Origin: Actinomycetes bacterium
GTDB lineage: Bacteria > Actinomycetota > Actinomycetes > S36-B12 > UBA5976
Assembly: GCA_021824095.1 (NCBI GenBank)
Contig: JAKALQ010000010.1
Span: 1-35,728, forward strand
Length of the DNA stretch: 35,728 bases
Reading direction: 5' to 3'
In this document: in pieces, positions 1 to 12,928 of the stretch
Layout: each line of letters starts with the position of its first letter
How positions within the stretch are numbered: position 1 is the stretch's first letter
Made by a program: the position numbers and the translations under genes
The notes under the pieces: model-generated
Told to the model about the DNA's origin: nothing
Seen by the model: only the letters and a program-made list of their open reading frames with translations
Databases searched by the model: none

Positions 1-1859
1 GGATCGAGCCGCACGGCGATGCCGGCGAGGGTCTTGCCCGCGCTGCGGCGCACCACCATGGCGCGGACGGCGGCACGGAGCGCCACCAGATCGGCGTGCA
101 GGATGAGCCAACGCTCGGCATCGCCCCGCACCACCGGCCCGAGGACGCGTGCTGCCGCGACACCGTCGGCCACCTCGCGGGCGGCCGGAGTGCCGACCGG
201 CGCCTCGATGAGCGCGCAGTGCACCGCGGGTGGCAGCCCGGCGACGGTGCGAGCGGCGAGTTCACGATCGGCGAAGCCGACGGGATCGGCGCGCACGAGT
301 GCCTGCACGGCTGGCGCTGTGGGCGAGCCGACGACGAGCACGCGCCCGTCCGGCTGGACCCTCGCCGCCACCTCGAGCCACCGCCGCAGCGCCTCACTGG
401 CAGCGTTGAGGTCGTGCCGTGCGAGCACCGTCTCGACGTCGAGGATGACACCGAGCACGGCTCGGCCGCGCGGCTCCGCACCGGGGGTGACGACCAGGAG
501 GTGGGGCCCCTCTGGCATGGTGGGCAGCGGGTGCTCGGCATCGACGACGCGGATGGGCACGTCCGGGAACGCGCGGCCGAGTTCCTCGCGGGTGCGTTCG
601 CCGCCGAGGGCCCGGAAGAGCACCCGCGTGCCGCCACACCAGGTGCAGGACCAGGCGGCCGTGCCGCACCAGCGGCAACGGGGGGCAGCGCCCTCGGCCG
701 CGACGCCGATGGGGCCACCGCAGGCGGTGCAGCGCGCGGATTCGCGGCAGCCCGCGCAGCGCACCGCCGTGACGTACCCCCGTTGCGCGACGGACACGAG
801 CACCGGTCCCGTGCGCAGCGCCTCGCGCATGGCACGGAACGCACTCGGGGGGATGCGCAGGCGGTGCAGCAGCGGGTCGGCGTCGTCATAGCGCTCGGGC
901 ACCGCCTCGCAGCGGACACTGGCACGCCGCCACGCCTCCCGCGGCACCTCGAGCGGCCGCACCGTGCCAGCGGCCACGTGGGCGGCCACCTCAACCGATC
1001 GATGGTGCGACACGAGCAGGGTGGACCAGGACTGCACCGTGCCACGCAGCAGGGCGACCTCGCGGGCATGCCATCCGGGTGCCTGCGCCTCGACGAGGGC
1101 ATCGTCGCCGTCGCCGAGGACGATCGTGGTGCCGCGTTCCCCCACGGGGGCGAAGGCCGCTGCGCGGGTGCCGACGACCACGCAGCGCTCGGCGCGCGAC
1201 ACCGCCGTGAAGACCCGCTGGCGCGCGGAGGGGCCGTCACCGGCGCGCATGACGAGTGCGCTGACGCCCCGGGCGTCGAGCGCTGCCGCGAGCGCATCGA
1301 CGTCGCGGGCGTCCGGGGCAACGACGATCACCGAGCCGTGGGCGACGAGGCCCACCGCCAGGTCGGCCACCGCATCGTGCACGTCGATGACCGTCGGCAG
1401 CTCGAGGCAGGCCGCGAGTGCCTCACCACGTGCGTGGCGGGCCATGAACGCGTCGAGTCCACGCACGGGCAGCGCGGCCAGCGAGGACGCGATCGGCTGC
1501 GGCGTGGGCAGGGGTGCGAGCGGTGCCGCAAGGGCCGCGGTCTCGGCACGCGCATGCCGGGGCGGCACCACGAAGCGCACGACGTCGGCGAAGGTGCCGG
1601 CGTAGCGATCGGCAACCGCACGCACGAGCGCCGCCATGGTCTGGGTGAGCACCGTGGCCGGCGACACAAGCGCGCGGATGTCGGCAGTGGCATGCGAGGC
1701 ATCGTCATGCAGGGCGAGGACGATGCCCGTGACGAGCCGACCCGCGAACGCCACCCGCACCCGCACCCCGACGGCCACCGCCATGCCCTCGGGCACGCGG
1801 TAGTCGAAGGTGCGATCGAGGTGCGGCAGGGCCACGTCGACCGCGACTGCGGCGATCAT
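1..1859 (-). CDS. priA: Primosomal protein N' (PriA), 3' end cut by window edge
   Basis: PriA recognises stalled replication forks and reloads the replicative helicase. The ORF starts at ATG 1859, 20 bases after the metK stop, and stays open to base 1 (619 full codons), so only the last few residues are missing. The N-terminus (VAVDVALPHLDRTFDYRVP) is the PriA DNA-binding domain. A cysteine-rich zinc region with CAGC, CTACGG, CRWCG and CTWCG pairs lies around bases 620-780, and the C-terminal domain follows. I see no GKT Walker A loop, and the DEAH box position reads DGDD (in VLGDGDDALVEAQ). This is the known actinobacterial form that probably lacks helicase activity. The gene ends the pyr-gmk-metK run, and its own ribosome-binding site is weak, which suggests coupling to metK. 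Family assignment is firm; the helicase-loss reading comes from the missing motifs. Confidence 0.93.
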   Translation of the reverse strand, partial: MIAAVAVDVALPHLDRTFDYRVPEGMAVAVGVRVRVAFAGRLVTGIVLALHDDASHATADIRALVSPATVLTQTMAALVRAVADRYAGTFADVVRFVVPPRHARAETAALAAPLAPLPTPQPIASSLAALPVRGLDAFMARHARGEALAACLELPTVIDVHDAVADLAVGLVAHGSVIVVAPDARDVDALAAALDARGVSALVMRAGDGPSARQRVFTAVSRAERCVVVGTRAAAFAPVGERGTTIVLGDGDDALVEAQAPGWHAREVALLRGTVQSWSTLLVSHHRSVEVAAHVAAGTVRPLEVPREAWRRASVRCEAVPERYDDADPLLHRLRIPPSAFRAMREALRTGPVLVSVAQRGYVTAVRCAGCRESARCTACGGPIGVAAEGAAPRCRWCGTAAWSCTWCGGTRVLFRALGGERTREELGRAFPDVPIRVVDAEHPLPTMPEGPHLLVVTPGAEPRGRAVLGVILDVETVLARHDLNAASEALRRWLEVAARVQPDGRVLVVGSPTAPAVQALVRADPVGFADRELAARTVAGLPPAVHCALIEAPVGTPAAREVADGVAAARVLGPVVRGDAERWLILHADLVALRAAVRAMVVRRSAGKTLAGIAVRLD

Positions 1860-1879
1860 GGCCGCAGTCTGCCCGACGC

Positions 1880-3139
1880 TCAGCCGCGGACGGCGCGCGC
1901 CAGCAGGTCGGCCCGGTCGGTGCGCTCCCACGTGAACACGGACACCGACGGCGCCACCTCGTCCGGGTGACCCGGCGTGCAGCGGTTGTAGGTGACATTG
2001 GAACGCCCGAAGTGGCCGTAGGCCGCGGTGGGGCGGTAGCGCACCACGTCGGTGTTCAGCAGGTCAAGGTCGCGGATGATGGCAGCCGGACGCAGGTCGA
2101 ACACGGCCTGCACGGCGTCCTGGATCTGCTCATCGGGCACGAGGCCGGTGCCGAACGTCTCGACGAAGAGGCCGACGGGCTGGGCCTTGCCGATGGCGTA
2201 CGCCACCTGCACCTCGCAGCGCTTCGCAAGCCCCGATGCGACGACGTTCTTCGCTACCCAGCGCATGGCATAGGCGGCGGAACGATCGACCTTCGACGGG
2301 TCCTTGCCGGAGAAGGCACCGCCGCCGTGGCGGGCCATGCCGCCGTAGGTGTCGACGATGATCTTGCGGCCGGTGAGGCCGGCATCGCCCATGGGGCCAC
2401 CGACGACGAAGCGGCCGGTGGGGTTCACGAGCAGGCGGGCACCGGTGACGTCGATGCTGTCGAGCTCGGCGAGCACCGGCTCCACGACGTACTTGTGGAT
2501 GTCGGGCGTGAGCATGCCCTCGATGCTCGTGCCGTCGGCGTGCTGCGAGGACACGACGACGGTGTCGAGGCGCACCGGCCGCACCCCGTCGTACTCGATG
2601 GTGACCTGGGTCTTGCCGTCGGGCCGCAGGTAGGGCAGCTCGTGGGTCTTGCGCACGCCGGTGAGGCGCTCCGCGAGCCGATGGGCGAGGTCGATGGGCA
2701 ACGGCATGAAGGACGGCGTCTCGTCGGTGGCGTAGCCGAACATGAGGCCCTGGTCTCCGGCGCCCTGTGCGTCGAGCGGGTCGTGCGAGGCGTCGGCACG
2801 CTGCTCGATGGCAGCCGCGACACCCTGTGCGATGTCACCGCTCTGCTGGCCGATCGACACCTGGATGCCGCAGGACTCACCATCGAAGCCCTTGATGGAG
2901 GAGTCGTAGCCGATGTCGAGGACGACCTCGCGCACGATGCGCATGACGTCGGCGAAGCCGTTCGTCGTCACCTCGCCGGCGACGTGCACCTGGCCCGTGG
3001 TGAGCAGCGTCTCGACCGCCACATGGCTGTGGGGGTCCTGGCCGAGCAGGTCATCGAGGATGGCGTCGGAGATCTGGTCCGCCATCTTGTCGGGGTGACC
3101 CTCGGTCACGGATTCCGACGTGAACAGCCTGCGTGCCAC
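1880..3139 (-). CDS. metK: S-adenosylmethionine synthetase (MetK)
   Basis: Makes S-adenosylmethionine from methionine and ATP in the cytoplasm. GTG 3139 is preferred because GGAGGAG lies 5 bases upstream and the protein then begins [18 protein letters not shown], the usual family start; an upstream in-frame start would add an unrelated leader. Family motifs are GHPDK (14-18), the hexapeptide GAGDQG (126-131) and the glycine-rich GGGAFSGKD loop (272-280). The product is 419 residues, longer than the usual 385-405. The excess is a segment at residues 380-401, between GHFGR and FTWERTD, where relatives such as E. coli join these motifs directly or nearly so. The reading frame is intact through it. 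The gene lies 31 bases after coaBC and 20 before priA, so it is probably co-transcribed. Confidence 0.96.
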   Translation of the reverse strand: MARRLFTSESVTEGHPDKMADQISDAILDDLLGQDPHSHVAVETLLTTGQVHVAGEVTTNGFADVMRIVREVVLDIGYDSSIKGFDGESCGIQVSIGQQSGDIAQGVAAAIEQRADASHDPLDAQGAGDQGLMFGYATDETPSFMPLPIDLAHRLAERLTGVRKTHELPYLRPDGKTQVTIEYDGVRPVRLDTVVVSSQHADGTSIEGMLTPDIHKYVVEPVLAELDSIDVTGARLLVNPTGRFVVGGPMGDAGLTGRKIIVDTYGGMARHGGGAFSGKDPSKVDRSAAYAMRWVAKNVVASGLAKRCEVQVAYAIGKAQPVGLFVETFGTGLVPDEQIQDAVQAVFDLRPAAIIRDLDLLNTDVVRYRPTAAYGHFGRSNVTYNRCTPGHPDEVAPSVSVFTWERTDRADLLARAVRG

Positions 3140-3170
3140 GGCAACTCCTCCCGGGAGCGCGGGGCGCCCC

Positions 3171-4403
3171 TCACTGTGATGCCGGCAACTGTTCCGCGAT
3201 GGCATCGAGCACGGCATCCGCGACCGCCTGCTTGCTCATGCTGTGAAACGCTTGTTGCGAACCATTTGCAGCAAGGATCGTGATGGTGTTCGTGGCCGAG
3301 CCGAATCCCTCTGCGCCGGAGACATCGTTCACGACGAGCAGGTCGCAGCCCTTCACGGCCAGCTTGCGCGTGGCGTGCTCAAGGACGCTGCCCTCGGCAT
3401 CGCCCGTCTCAGCGGCGAAGCCGACGATCACCTGACCCGGTCTGCGCGCCTCGACCAGCGAGGCGAGCACGTCACGGTTGCGGCGCAATGCGATGGCCGG
3501 TGGCGCGACGTCCTTCTTCAGCTTGTGGTCGGCTACCTCGACCGGCGCGAAGTCCGCCACGGCAGCCGCCATGATGATGGCATCGGCATCGGCCGCTGCC
3601 GCATGCACGGCGGCATCGAGCTCGGCGGCGGTGCCCACACGGACGACGTCGACGCCAGCAGGGTCGGCGAGGTCGACGTTGGCGCTCACGAGCGTGACGC
3701 GCGCACCGCGCCCGGCGGCCATCGCCGCGAGCGCGTAGCCCTGCAATCCACTCGAGCGATTGCCGATGAAGCGCACCGGGTCGATGGGCTCGCGGGTGCC
3801 GCCGGCGGACACGACGACGTGCCGGCCCAGCAGGTCCGGGAGCGCTCCCCCACGGCGCAGCGCCTGCAGCACGACGTCGGCGATCGACGTGGGCTCGGGC
3901 AGGCGGCCCTTGCCGGAGTCGGGCCCGGTGAGGCGACCGACGGCCGGCTCCAGCACGACGATCCCGCGTGAGCGCAGCGTGGCGACGTTGGCGCGGGTGG
4001 CGGGGTGCTCCCACATCTCGGTGTGCATGGCGGGTGCGACGACGACGGGTGCGCGGGTGGTGAGGAGGACCGCCCCGAGCAGGTCATCCGAGCGCCCCTG
4101 GGCGGCGCGGGCGAGGAAGTCGGCCGTCGCGGGAACGACGACGACGGCATCGGCATGGCGACCGAGCGTCACGTGCGGCACGTCCTGCACCTCGGTCCAC
4201 ACATCGGTGGCGACGGGATGCCCGGAGAGCGCGGCGAAGGTGGCCTCGCCGACGAAGCGGAGGGCCGAGAGCGTGGGCACGACCGTGACATCGACCCCCT
4301 GCTCGGTGAGCCGGCGGATGACCTCACAGGCCTTGTAGGCGGCGATCCCGCCCGTGACCCCGACGATGACGTGCGGCGCGTGCGCCCCGGACATCGTGGT
4401 CAC
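3171..4403 (-). CDS. coaBC: Bifunctional phosphopantothenoylcysteine decarboxylase/synthetase (CoaBC)
   Basis: Catalyses two consecutive steps of coenzyme A synthesis: ligation of cysteine to 4'-phosphopantothenate, then decarboxylation to 4'-phosphopantetheine. The CoaC flavoprotein half comes first ([10 protein letters not shown] near residues 16-25; the active-site histidine is probably in [21 protein letters not shown] takes the place of the PAMN motif). The CoaB half follows ([23 protein letters not shown] region, AAAVADF, KLKK). The length of 410 residues is normal for the fused form. GTG 4403 is preferred because AGGG lies just upstream; ATG 4394, three codons in, is a possible alternative. 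It sits 11 bases downstream of rpoZ, the conserved actinobacterial order rpoZ-coaBC-metK-priA. Confidence 0.95.
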   Translation of the reverse strand: MTTMSGAHAPHVIVGVTGGIAAYKACEVIRRLTEQGVDVTVVPTLSALRFVGEATFAALSGHPVATDVWTEVQDVPHVTLGRHADAVVVVPATADFLARAAQGRSDDLLGAVLLTTRAPVVVAPAMHTEMWEHPATRANVATLRSRGIVVLEPAVGRLTGPDSGKGRLPEPTSIADVVLQALRRGGALPDLLGRHVVVSAGGTREPIDPVRFIGNRSSGLQGYALAAMAAGRGARVTLVSANVDLADPAGVDVVRVGTAAELDAAVHAAAADADAIIMAAAVADFAPVEVADHKLKKDVAPPAIALRRNRDVLASLVEARRPGQVIVGFAAETGDAEGSVLEHATRKLAVKGCDLLVVNDVSGAEGFGSATNTITILAANGSQQAFHSMSKQAVADAVLDAIAEQLPASQ

Positions 4404-4414
4404 CGCGCCCTGCG

Positions 4415-4675
4415 TCAGGCCTCGTCGCGGTGCGTGATCGAGAGCAGGCCCTCGTTGATCTCGCGCATGGCGATGGAGAGGGGCTTCTCCTGCAACTGGG
4501 TGTCGACGAGCGGGCCGACGTTCTCGAGCAGGCCCTCACCCAGCTGGGCGTAGTACGCGTTGATCTGGCGCGCGCGGCGGGCAGCGTAGATGACGAGCTG
4601 GTACTTGCTCCCGGCGACCGACAACAGGTCGTCGATCGGGGGGTTCGTCATGCCTTCGGGTCGGACATTCGACAC
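4415..4675 (-). CDS. rpoZ: RNA polymerase omega subunit
   Basis: Small subunit that helps assemble and stabilise the beta' subunit of RNA polymerase. The 86-residue protein has the actinobacterial omega signature: NPPIDDLL, then [20 protein letters not shown], then a C-terminal stretch containing [15 protein letters not shown] 4675 is 11 bases after the gmk stop. No other in-frame start exists between it and an in-frame stop. A GAGG element lies rather far upstream (about 13 bases), so translation may depend partly on coupling to gmk. The gmk-rpoZ pairing is widely conserved. Confidence 0.95.
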   Translation of the reverse strand: MSNVRPEGMTNPPIDDLLSVAGSKYQLVIYAARRARQINAYYAQLGEGLLENVGPLVDTQLQEKPLSIAMREINEGLLSITHRDEA

Positions 4676-4686
4676 GGGCTACCTCA

Positions 4687-5253
4687 TCACTTCGTGGTGG
4701 CGGATCCGAGCAAGTCTACCAAGGCCGCGCCCGCCCGCTCGACGTCGTCGTTCAGGATGGTCACGTCGAACTCCCGGGCGGCAGCCATCTCCTCGCGCGC
4801 CGTGGCCAGACGCCGCTCGACGACCTCGGGCGCCTCCGTGCCGCGGCCGTTGAGTCGGCGCACGAGCTCGTCCCACGTGGGGGGCGCGATGAAGACGAGC
4901 GTGGCCTCGGGGAGCCGCTCGCGCACCTGTCGGGCACCCTGGAGCTCGATCTCGAGCAGCACCGGCTGGCCGGCAGCGGCGTGGTCGAGCAGGGGCTGCA
5001 GCGGCGTGCCGTAGCGGTTGCCCGCGTACTCGGCCCACTCGAGGAAGGCGTCGGCCCGCACCATGGCATCGAAGGCGTCGGGGGTGAGGAAGTGGTAGTT
5101 CACGCCATCGACCTCGCCGGGACGCGGGGCACGCGTGGTGGCCGACACCGATAGCCAGGCCTGCGGCATGTGCTGGCGGGCCCAGGCGATGACGGTGCCC
5201 TTGCCGACACCGGACGGGCCGGCGACGACGATGATGGGCGCACCCAGGCTCAT
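4687..5253 (-). CDS. gmk: Guanylate kinase
   Basis: Phosphorylates GMP to GDP with ATP, in the cytoplasm. The 188-residue protein starts [19 protein letters not shown] with the P-loop at residues 12-19. It carries the GMP-binding elements [19 protein letters not shown] and the lid region with [14 protein letters not shown] and RRLNGRGTE. Length and domain order are normal. Its ATG overlaps the mihF stop by 4 bases (ATGA), so the two are probably translationally coupled. Placing a GMP-handling enzyme at the end of the pyrimidine operon is the common actinobacterial arrangement. Confidence 0.97.
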   Translation of the reverse strand: MSLGAPIIVVAGPSGVGKGTVIAWARQHMPQAWLSVSATTRAPRPGEVDGVNYHFLTPDAFDAMVRADAFLEWAEYAGNRYGTPLQPLLDHAAAGQPVLLEIELQGARQVRERLPEATLVFIAPPTWDELVRRLNGRGTEAPEVVERRLATAREEMAAAREFDVTILNDDVERAGAALVDLLGSATTK

Positions 5254-5564
5254 CGCGCACCGAAGTGGTCGACGATGGCCTGCACCTGCTGCGGCCCGAG
5301 GCCGCGGATGCGCCGCGAGTCGGCAATGCCGAACTCACCCATGAGCTCCCGCGCCCGCACGCGTCCGATGCCCGGCATGGACTCGAAGAGGGCCACGACC
5401 CGCATGCGGCCGACGGCGTCGTCGGAGCGACCCTGCTCGAGGACCTCGGCGATGGAGGCACCAGCGAACTTGAGGCGATGGCGGATCATCGCCCGCGTGC
5501 GACGGGCCTCAGCGGCACGCTCGAGGGCCGCAGCGCGATCCTCGGCCGTCTGCGCGGGCAGCAT
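5250..5564 (-). CDS. mihF: Integration host factor, actinobacterial type (mIHF)
   Basis: Small nucleoid-associated DNA-binding protein, named for its role in mycobacteriophage L5 integration and essential in mycobacteria. It is unrelated in sequence to E. coli IHF. The predicted product is 104 residues, close to the roughly 105 of the mycobacterial protein. It has an alanine- and arginine-rich N-terminal helix ([20 protein letters not shown]), then [14 protein letters not shown], and a helix-two-turn-helix core with [15 protein letters not shown] and [13 protein letters not shown] 5564 shares one base with the pyrF stop (TGATG). A longer in-frame extension upstream overlaps pyrF completely and is rejected. 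The place between pyrF and gmk is conserved in Actinobacteria. Confidence 0.93.
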   Translation of the reverse strand: MLPAQTAEDRAAALERAAEARRTRAMIRHRLKFAGASIAEVLEQGRSDDAVGRMRVVALFESMPGIGRVRARELMGEFGIADSRRIRGLGPQQVQAIVDHFGAR

Positions 5565-6241
5565 CACAGGCTCCCGGCGATGGCAGCGGCGGCTGCCGCG
5601 GGGTCGGCTGCGCCGGTGATGGGACGCCCGATGACGACGAGGTCGGCGCCATCGGCGAGGGCCTGCTGCGGGGTGGCCACGCGTCGCTGATCGCCGAGGG
5701 CGGTGCCCGCGGGGCGCACCCCCGGGGTGATGAGCGTGATGTCGTTCGGGACGGCCGCACGGATGGCGGCCACCTCCAGCGGCGAGCACACGATCGCCCG
5801 GGCGCCTGCCTCGACGGCGAGCACCGCGAGGCGCACCGCCGTGGTGAGCGGGTCGGTGGCGATCCCGACGTCGGCGAGGGCCTGGGCGTCCATGGACGTG
5901 AGCACCGTGACCGCGGTGATGCGGGTGCCCGGCAGGGCCTCGACGGCGGCACGGATCATGTCGCGACCACCGAGGGCGTGCACCGTGAGGTAGTCGGGTG
6001 CGAAATGCGACACCGACCGTGCCGCGCCGGCGACGGTGTTCGGGATGTCGTGCAGCTTGAGGTCGAGGAAGAGCGCGCAACCGGCGGTGCGCACCACCTC
6101 GACGGCGGCGGCGCCATCGCGCAGGTAGGCCTCGAGCCCCACCTTGAGCGTGGACACGTGCGGTGCGACCGCATGCGCCCACCCCGCGACGGTGGCGAGG
6201 TCGGGTCCGTCGAGCGCGACGGCGATGGGTCCCTTCAGCAT
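5564..6241 (-). CDS. pyrF: Orotidine 5'-phosphate decarboxylase
   Basis: Last step of UMP synthesis: decarboxylates orotidine 5'-phosphate. The 225-residue protein begins MLKGPIAVALDGPD and carries the catalytic D-x-K-x-x-D set in LFLDLKLHDIPNT (D60, K62, D65), then LTVHALGG and a phosphate-binding VIGRPITGA near the C-terminus. This is the short form found in Bacillus and E. coli, not the longer mycobacterial-type OMP decarboxylase. ATG 6241 is 4 bases after the pyrD stop and has GAGGGC upstream. A much longer in-frame reading upstream is a shadow inside pyrD. Confidence 0.96.
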   Translation of the reverse strand: MLKGPIAVALDGPDLATVAGWAHAVAPHVSTLKVGLEAYLRDGAAAVEVVRTAGCALFLDLKLHDIPNTVAGAARSVSHFAPDYLTVHALGGRDMIRAAVEALPGTRITAVTVLTSMDAQALADVGIATDPLTTAVRLAVLAVEAGARAIVCSPLEVAAIRAAVPNDITLITPGVRPAGTALGDQRRVATPQQALADGADLVVIGRPITGAADPAAAAAAIAGSL

Positions 6242-6245
6242 GTGC

Positions 6246-7175
6246 TCAGCCCTCCCGGTGCGCGATGCCGATGACATCGCGCAGGCTAGTGAACCCGCGG
6301 GCCGCCAGTTCGTCGTGCAGCTCCTGTTGGATGCGCAGCGGCGAGGACGGATCATTGAAGATGACGGTGCCGACCGACACGGCCGAGGCGCCGGCTGCGA
6401 TGAACTCGAGGGCGTCGCGCCCCGACCGGATGCCGCCCATGCCGACAATCGGCACGTGCGGCAGGGCTGCGTGCACCTGGTAGACGGCTCGCACCGCCAC
6501 CGGGCGGATGGCCGGGCCGGACAGGCCACCGGTGCGACCGCCGAGGTGGGGGCGCAGGGTGACCGGGTCGATCGACATGCCGAGCATGGTGTTGATCATC
6601 GACAGCCCGTCAGCACCGGCGTCGACGACCGCGTGGGCGATCTCGACGATGTCGGTGACATCGGGCGAGAGCTTGGCAAGCAAGGGCACCGTGGGGTCGG
6701 CGTAGCGACGCACCTCCGCCATCACCTCCGCGGCACTCCCCATCTGGCATGCGAACACCAGCCCGCGGTTGGCGACATTGGGGCAGGAGATGTTGACCTC
6801 GATCGCGGAGACGCCCTCCACACCGCGCAGGCGACGTGCCAGCCGACCGAACTCATGCACGTCATTGCCGGCGATCGAGACGACGGCTCGGGCACCGCGC
6901 TGACGCAGCCACGGCAGGTCGTGCTCGAGGAAGGCATCGATGCCGGGCCCCTGCAGGCCGATGGAGTTGAGCATGCCGCTCGGGGTCTCGGCCATGCGGG
7001 GCGTGGGACGGCCGGAGCGCGGCTCGAGCATGATGCTCTTCGTCGTGATCGCCCCGATGCGCGTGATGTCGAAGTACGGATCCAGTTCGCGGCCCGCAGC
7101 AGCACAACCGCTTGCGGTGAGCACCGGCGCCGGCAGGGTGAGGCGCCCGATCGTGGTGGAAAGGTCGACGGCCAT
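6246..7175 (-). CDS. pyrD: Dihydroorotate dehydrogenase, class 1B catalytic subunit
   Basis: Oxidises dihydroorotate to orotate. The class 1B assignment rests on the active-site cysteine in VNISCPNV (C131; class 2 enzymes use serine) and on the adjoining pyrK gene, which supplies the electron-transfer subunit to NAD+. Other family features are ASGCAAAGRELDPYF, NSIGLQGPG, LSGPAIRPVAVR and the FMN-phosphate site GMGGIRSGRDALEFIAAGA. The length of 309 residues is typical. ATG 7175 lies 2 bases after the pyrK stop and gives a normal N-terminus (MAVDLSTTIGRLTLPAPVL); the longer upstream reading lies within pyrK. The product is cytoplasmic, with no membrane segment. Confidence 0.96.
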   Translation of the reverse strand: MAVDLSTTIGRLTLPAPVLTASGCAAAGRELDPYFDITRIGAITTKSIMLEPRSGRPTPRMAETPSGMLNSIGLQGPGIDAFLEHDLPWLRQRGARAVVSIAGNDVHEFGRLARRLRGVEGVSAIEVNISCPNVANRGLVFACQMGSAAEVMAEVRRYADPTVPLLAKLSPDVTDIVEIAHAVVDAGADGLSMINTMLGMSIDPVTLRPHLGGRTGGLSGPAIRPVAVRAVYQVHAALPHVPIVGMGGIRSGRDALEFIAAGASAVSVGTVIFNDPSSPLRIQQELHDELAARGFTSLRDVIGIAHREG

Positions 7176-7177
7176 CG

Positions 7178-8025
7178 TCAGTGCCCACCCGTCCTCGGAG
7201 CGCCGACCGCATCGGCGGGCACCGTGCCGACGGCGTCCCATCGCACGCGATCGCCACGGAACACGGGGCCCTCGGTACAGGAGCGCACCATGCGGGTGCG
7301 GCCGTCATCGCCGACGACCGGCAGCACGCACGTCATGCACACACCGACGCCGCAGGCCATGGCCTCCTCGACCGCGCACTGGGCGATGGCGCCAGTGCGG
7401 GCTGCGATCTCGGACACCGCGCGCAGCATGCCCATGGGTCCGCAGGCATAGACGACGGCGCTGTCGGCGCGACGCATCACGTCGGGCAGCACGTCGCTCA
7501 CCATGCCGCGCACACCGAGCGACCCGTCGTCCGTGGTGACGGTGATGGAGTCGGCGATGCGCTTGAGGTCAAGCACGCCGAAGAGCCGCGACTCCGTGGC
7601 CGCACCGAGCACGACGTCGACGCGGCAGCCGCGGGAACGCAACTCCTCGGCGAGGGCGATCATGGGGGCCGCGCCGTAGCCGCCAGCGACGAGCACGCAG
7701 GGCACCGGCTCCTTCGGCAGCGAGAAGGGGCGACCCAGGGGGGCGATGACGTCGATGAGCGTGCCCTCGGGCTGCGATGCGAGCCACTGGGTACCGGGGC
7801 CCTTCGCTGCGATGACGAGCTCGATGGCGGTGCCGGTGCTCGGCTTCGTCGACACGCGGTGGATCGAGAAGGCGCGACGCAGCAGCATCCCCGAGTCGCG
7901 GCCGCCGACAGCGACCGTGGCGAAGTGACCGGGGCGCACCTGCCCGATCTCAGCGGAGGTGACGAGCACGAGGTGGCGGTACTCCCCCACCGCGCGATTG
8001 CCCGCGAGGCGGGCACGGAACTGCG

Positions 8026-8029
<4 letters not shown>
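7178..8029 (-). CDS. pyrK: Dihydroorotate dehydrogenase electron transfer subunit
   Basis: Passes electrons from PyrD to NAD+ through FAD and a [2Fe-2S] cluster. The 283-residue protein shows a ferredoxin-reductase-like FAD site (LLRRAFSI, 49-56), a nucleotide-binding region ([19 protein letters not shown], then YACGPMGML) and a C-terminal cluster of cysteines C226, C231, C234 and C251 with the spacing expected of PyrK. Start ATG 8029 overlaps the carB stop by 4 bases. Being next to a class 1B pyrD supports the function. This heterotetrameric NAD-linked enzyme replaces the membrane-bound quinone-linked PyrD used by mycobacteria. Confidence 0.95.
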
Positions 8030-11309
<3,280 letters not shown>

Positions 11310-11310
<1 letters not shown>

Positions 11311-12440
11311 CAGCAACCCACTCCCGTCATGCTCGAGACGAAGGCGTCGAACAGGCCGGTCGCATCATGCGGGCCGGCCGCCGCCTCCGGGTGGTACTGG
11401 ACGCTGAACGCGGGTACGTCGAGGGCGCGCAGGCCTTCGACGACGTTGTCATTGAGGCACACATGCGACACCTCGACGCGGCCGAAGGGCGTGTCGGAGA
11501 TGCGGTCGAGCGGTGCGTCGACGGCGAAGCCGTGGTTGTGCGCGGTGATGTCGACGCGGCCGGTGGCTCGGTCCTGCACCGGCTGGTTGACGCCGCGGTG
11601 GCCGTACTTCAGCTTGTAGGTGCCGAAGCCGAGTGCCCGTCCGAGGATCTGGTTGCCGAAGCAGATGCCGAAGAAGGGGCGACCCGACGCCAGCACCGCG
11701 CGCGCGAGGTCGGTGGCGTGGTCGGCCGTCGACGGATCGCCGGGACCGTTGCTGAAGAAGATGCCGTCACGCCCGCGCTCGAGCAGCTCCGCGGCACTCG
11801 TGGAGGCGGGCAGCACGTGCACCTCGATGCCGCGCTCGGCCATGCGATGCGGCGTCATGCGCTTGATGCCGAGGTCGAGGGCGGCGACGGTGAGCCGGTG
11901 CTCGCCGATGGCGGGCACCACGTAGGCCTCGGGCGTGGTGACGTCGCCGACGTAGTCGGCACCCACCATCGACGGTGAGGCGAGCACCTGGGCGACGAGC
12001 ACATCCGCCGGTTGCAGCGCGGCGGCGCCCGTGAACAGGCCCACGCGCATGGCACCGCGCTCGCGCAGGTGTCGGGTGATGGCCCGCGTGTCGACGCCTG
12101 CCACGCCGACGATGCCCTGCGCGCGCAGCTCGTCATCGAGCGAGCGGCGCGAGCGCCAGTTCGAGGCGATCGGTGAGGGATTGCGCACGACGAAGCCGTT
12201 GACCCAGATGCGCAGCGACTCGGGGTCCTCGTCGTTCATGCCGGTGTTGCCGATGTGCGGCGCCGTCATGACGACGACCTGGCCGCGATAGGACGGGTCG
12301 GTGAGCGTCTCCTGGTAGCCGGTCATGCCGGTGTTGAAGACAGCCTCGCCGAACGCGGTGCCCTCGGCACCGAAGCCCTCACCGCGGAAGATGCGACCGT
12401 CCTCGAGGACGAACAGGGCGGGGATGGGTGCGGGGCTCAC
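11310..12440 (-). CDS. carA: Carbamoyl-phosphate synthase small chain
   Basis: Glutamine amidotransferase subunit that releases ammonia for CarB. The 376-residue protein has the CarA N-terminal domain ([32 protein letters not shown]) followed by a class I glutaminase domain. The catalytic cysteine is in FFGICFGNQ (C260), with H350 and E352 in SVQYHPEA, and SNGPGDPS precedes them. GTG 12440 is taken as start because it forms a 4-base overlap (GTGA) with the preceding gene and gives the usual N-terminus; the longer upstream extension overlaps that gene out of frame. Everything needed for activity is visible. Confidence 0.96.
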
Positions 12441-12928
12441 GGGGCCACCTCCGAGTGGTGCGCGATGGCCGCGAGGGCGGCGAGATGGTCGTCGGTGTCG
12501 GGGAAGCGGATGCCGATGTCGACGGGGGTGGCGCCGAGGCGCACGGTGAGCACCACGAGGCCGCCGTCCTCGTAGGCACGTCCGGCGATCGCGGTGTCGG
12601 CACGCACGCCCGCGAGCTCCGCGAAGGGCACGCCGAAGGAGCGAGCACCCTCGCGCACGAGGTCGACACCGGTGGCGGTGACGCACACGGCCACCGTGGA
12701 ACGCGTGCCGAGGTCGTGGGCGTCGACTCGGTCGAGCCAGCGTCCGGCGTGCGCGGCGCCGATGTAGCGCCCCTGCCAGGGGCCAGCGACGGCGGCGGTG
12801 CCAGTGAGCGGGCGGGGTTCGGGCAGCGTCGACTGCGAGGCCACACGACGCTGCCAGGCACGCCACATGCCGAGGTAGCTGAGCCCGATGAGCCCGATGA
12901 TGAGGAGGACGAGGAGGAAGCGCGTCAC
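12437..12928 (-). CDS. Membrane-anchored PH-like domain protein, function unknown
   Basis: A 163-residue protein with one N-terminal membrane helix (about residues 3-21, [18 protein letters not shown]). A short basic stretch (WRAWQRR) follows, which suggests that the rest stays in the cytoplasm. The C-terminal 110 residues look like a small beta-rich domain, with [24 protein letters not shown] and a later alternation of hydrophobic strands. Proteins of this shape between pyrC and carA are common in Actinobacteria and are usually annotated as PH-like-domain or 'transporter' proteins; I know of no proven role. It overlaps pyrC and carA by 4 bases on each side, so it is firmly within the operon. 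Possible roles, such as holding the early pyrimidine enzymes at the membrane, are only speculation. Confidence 0.85.
   Translation of the reverse strand: MTRFLLVLLIIGLIGLSYLGMWRAWQRRVASQSTLPEPRPLTGTAAVAGPWQGRYIGAAHAGRWLDRVDAHDLGTRSTVAVCVTATGVDLVREGARSFGVPFAELAGVRADTAIAGRAYEDGGLVVLTVRLGATPVDIGIRFPDTDDHLAALAAIAHHSEVAP

Noticed and set aside
1-1859. priA as a pseudogene because it lacks a Walker A motif
   Set aside because: The frame is open for 619 codons, and loss of helicase motifs is a known feature of actinobacterial PriA, so it is not decay.
96-1970. A 624-codon open frame on the plus strand
   Set aside because: Antisense to priA; the minus-strand frame carries clear PriA motifs and zinc-binding cysteines, while this one shows none.
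3140-3170. SAM riboswitch before metK
   Set aside because: The gap is only 31 bases and lacks any aptamer-sized structure.
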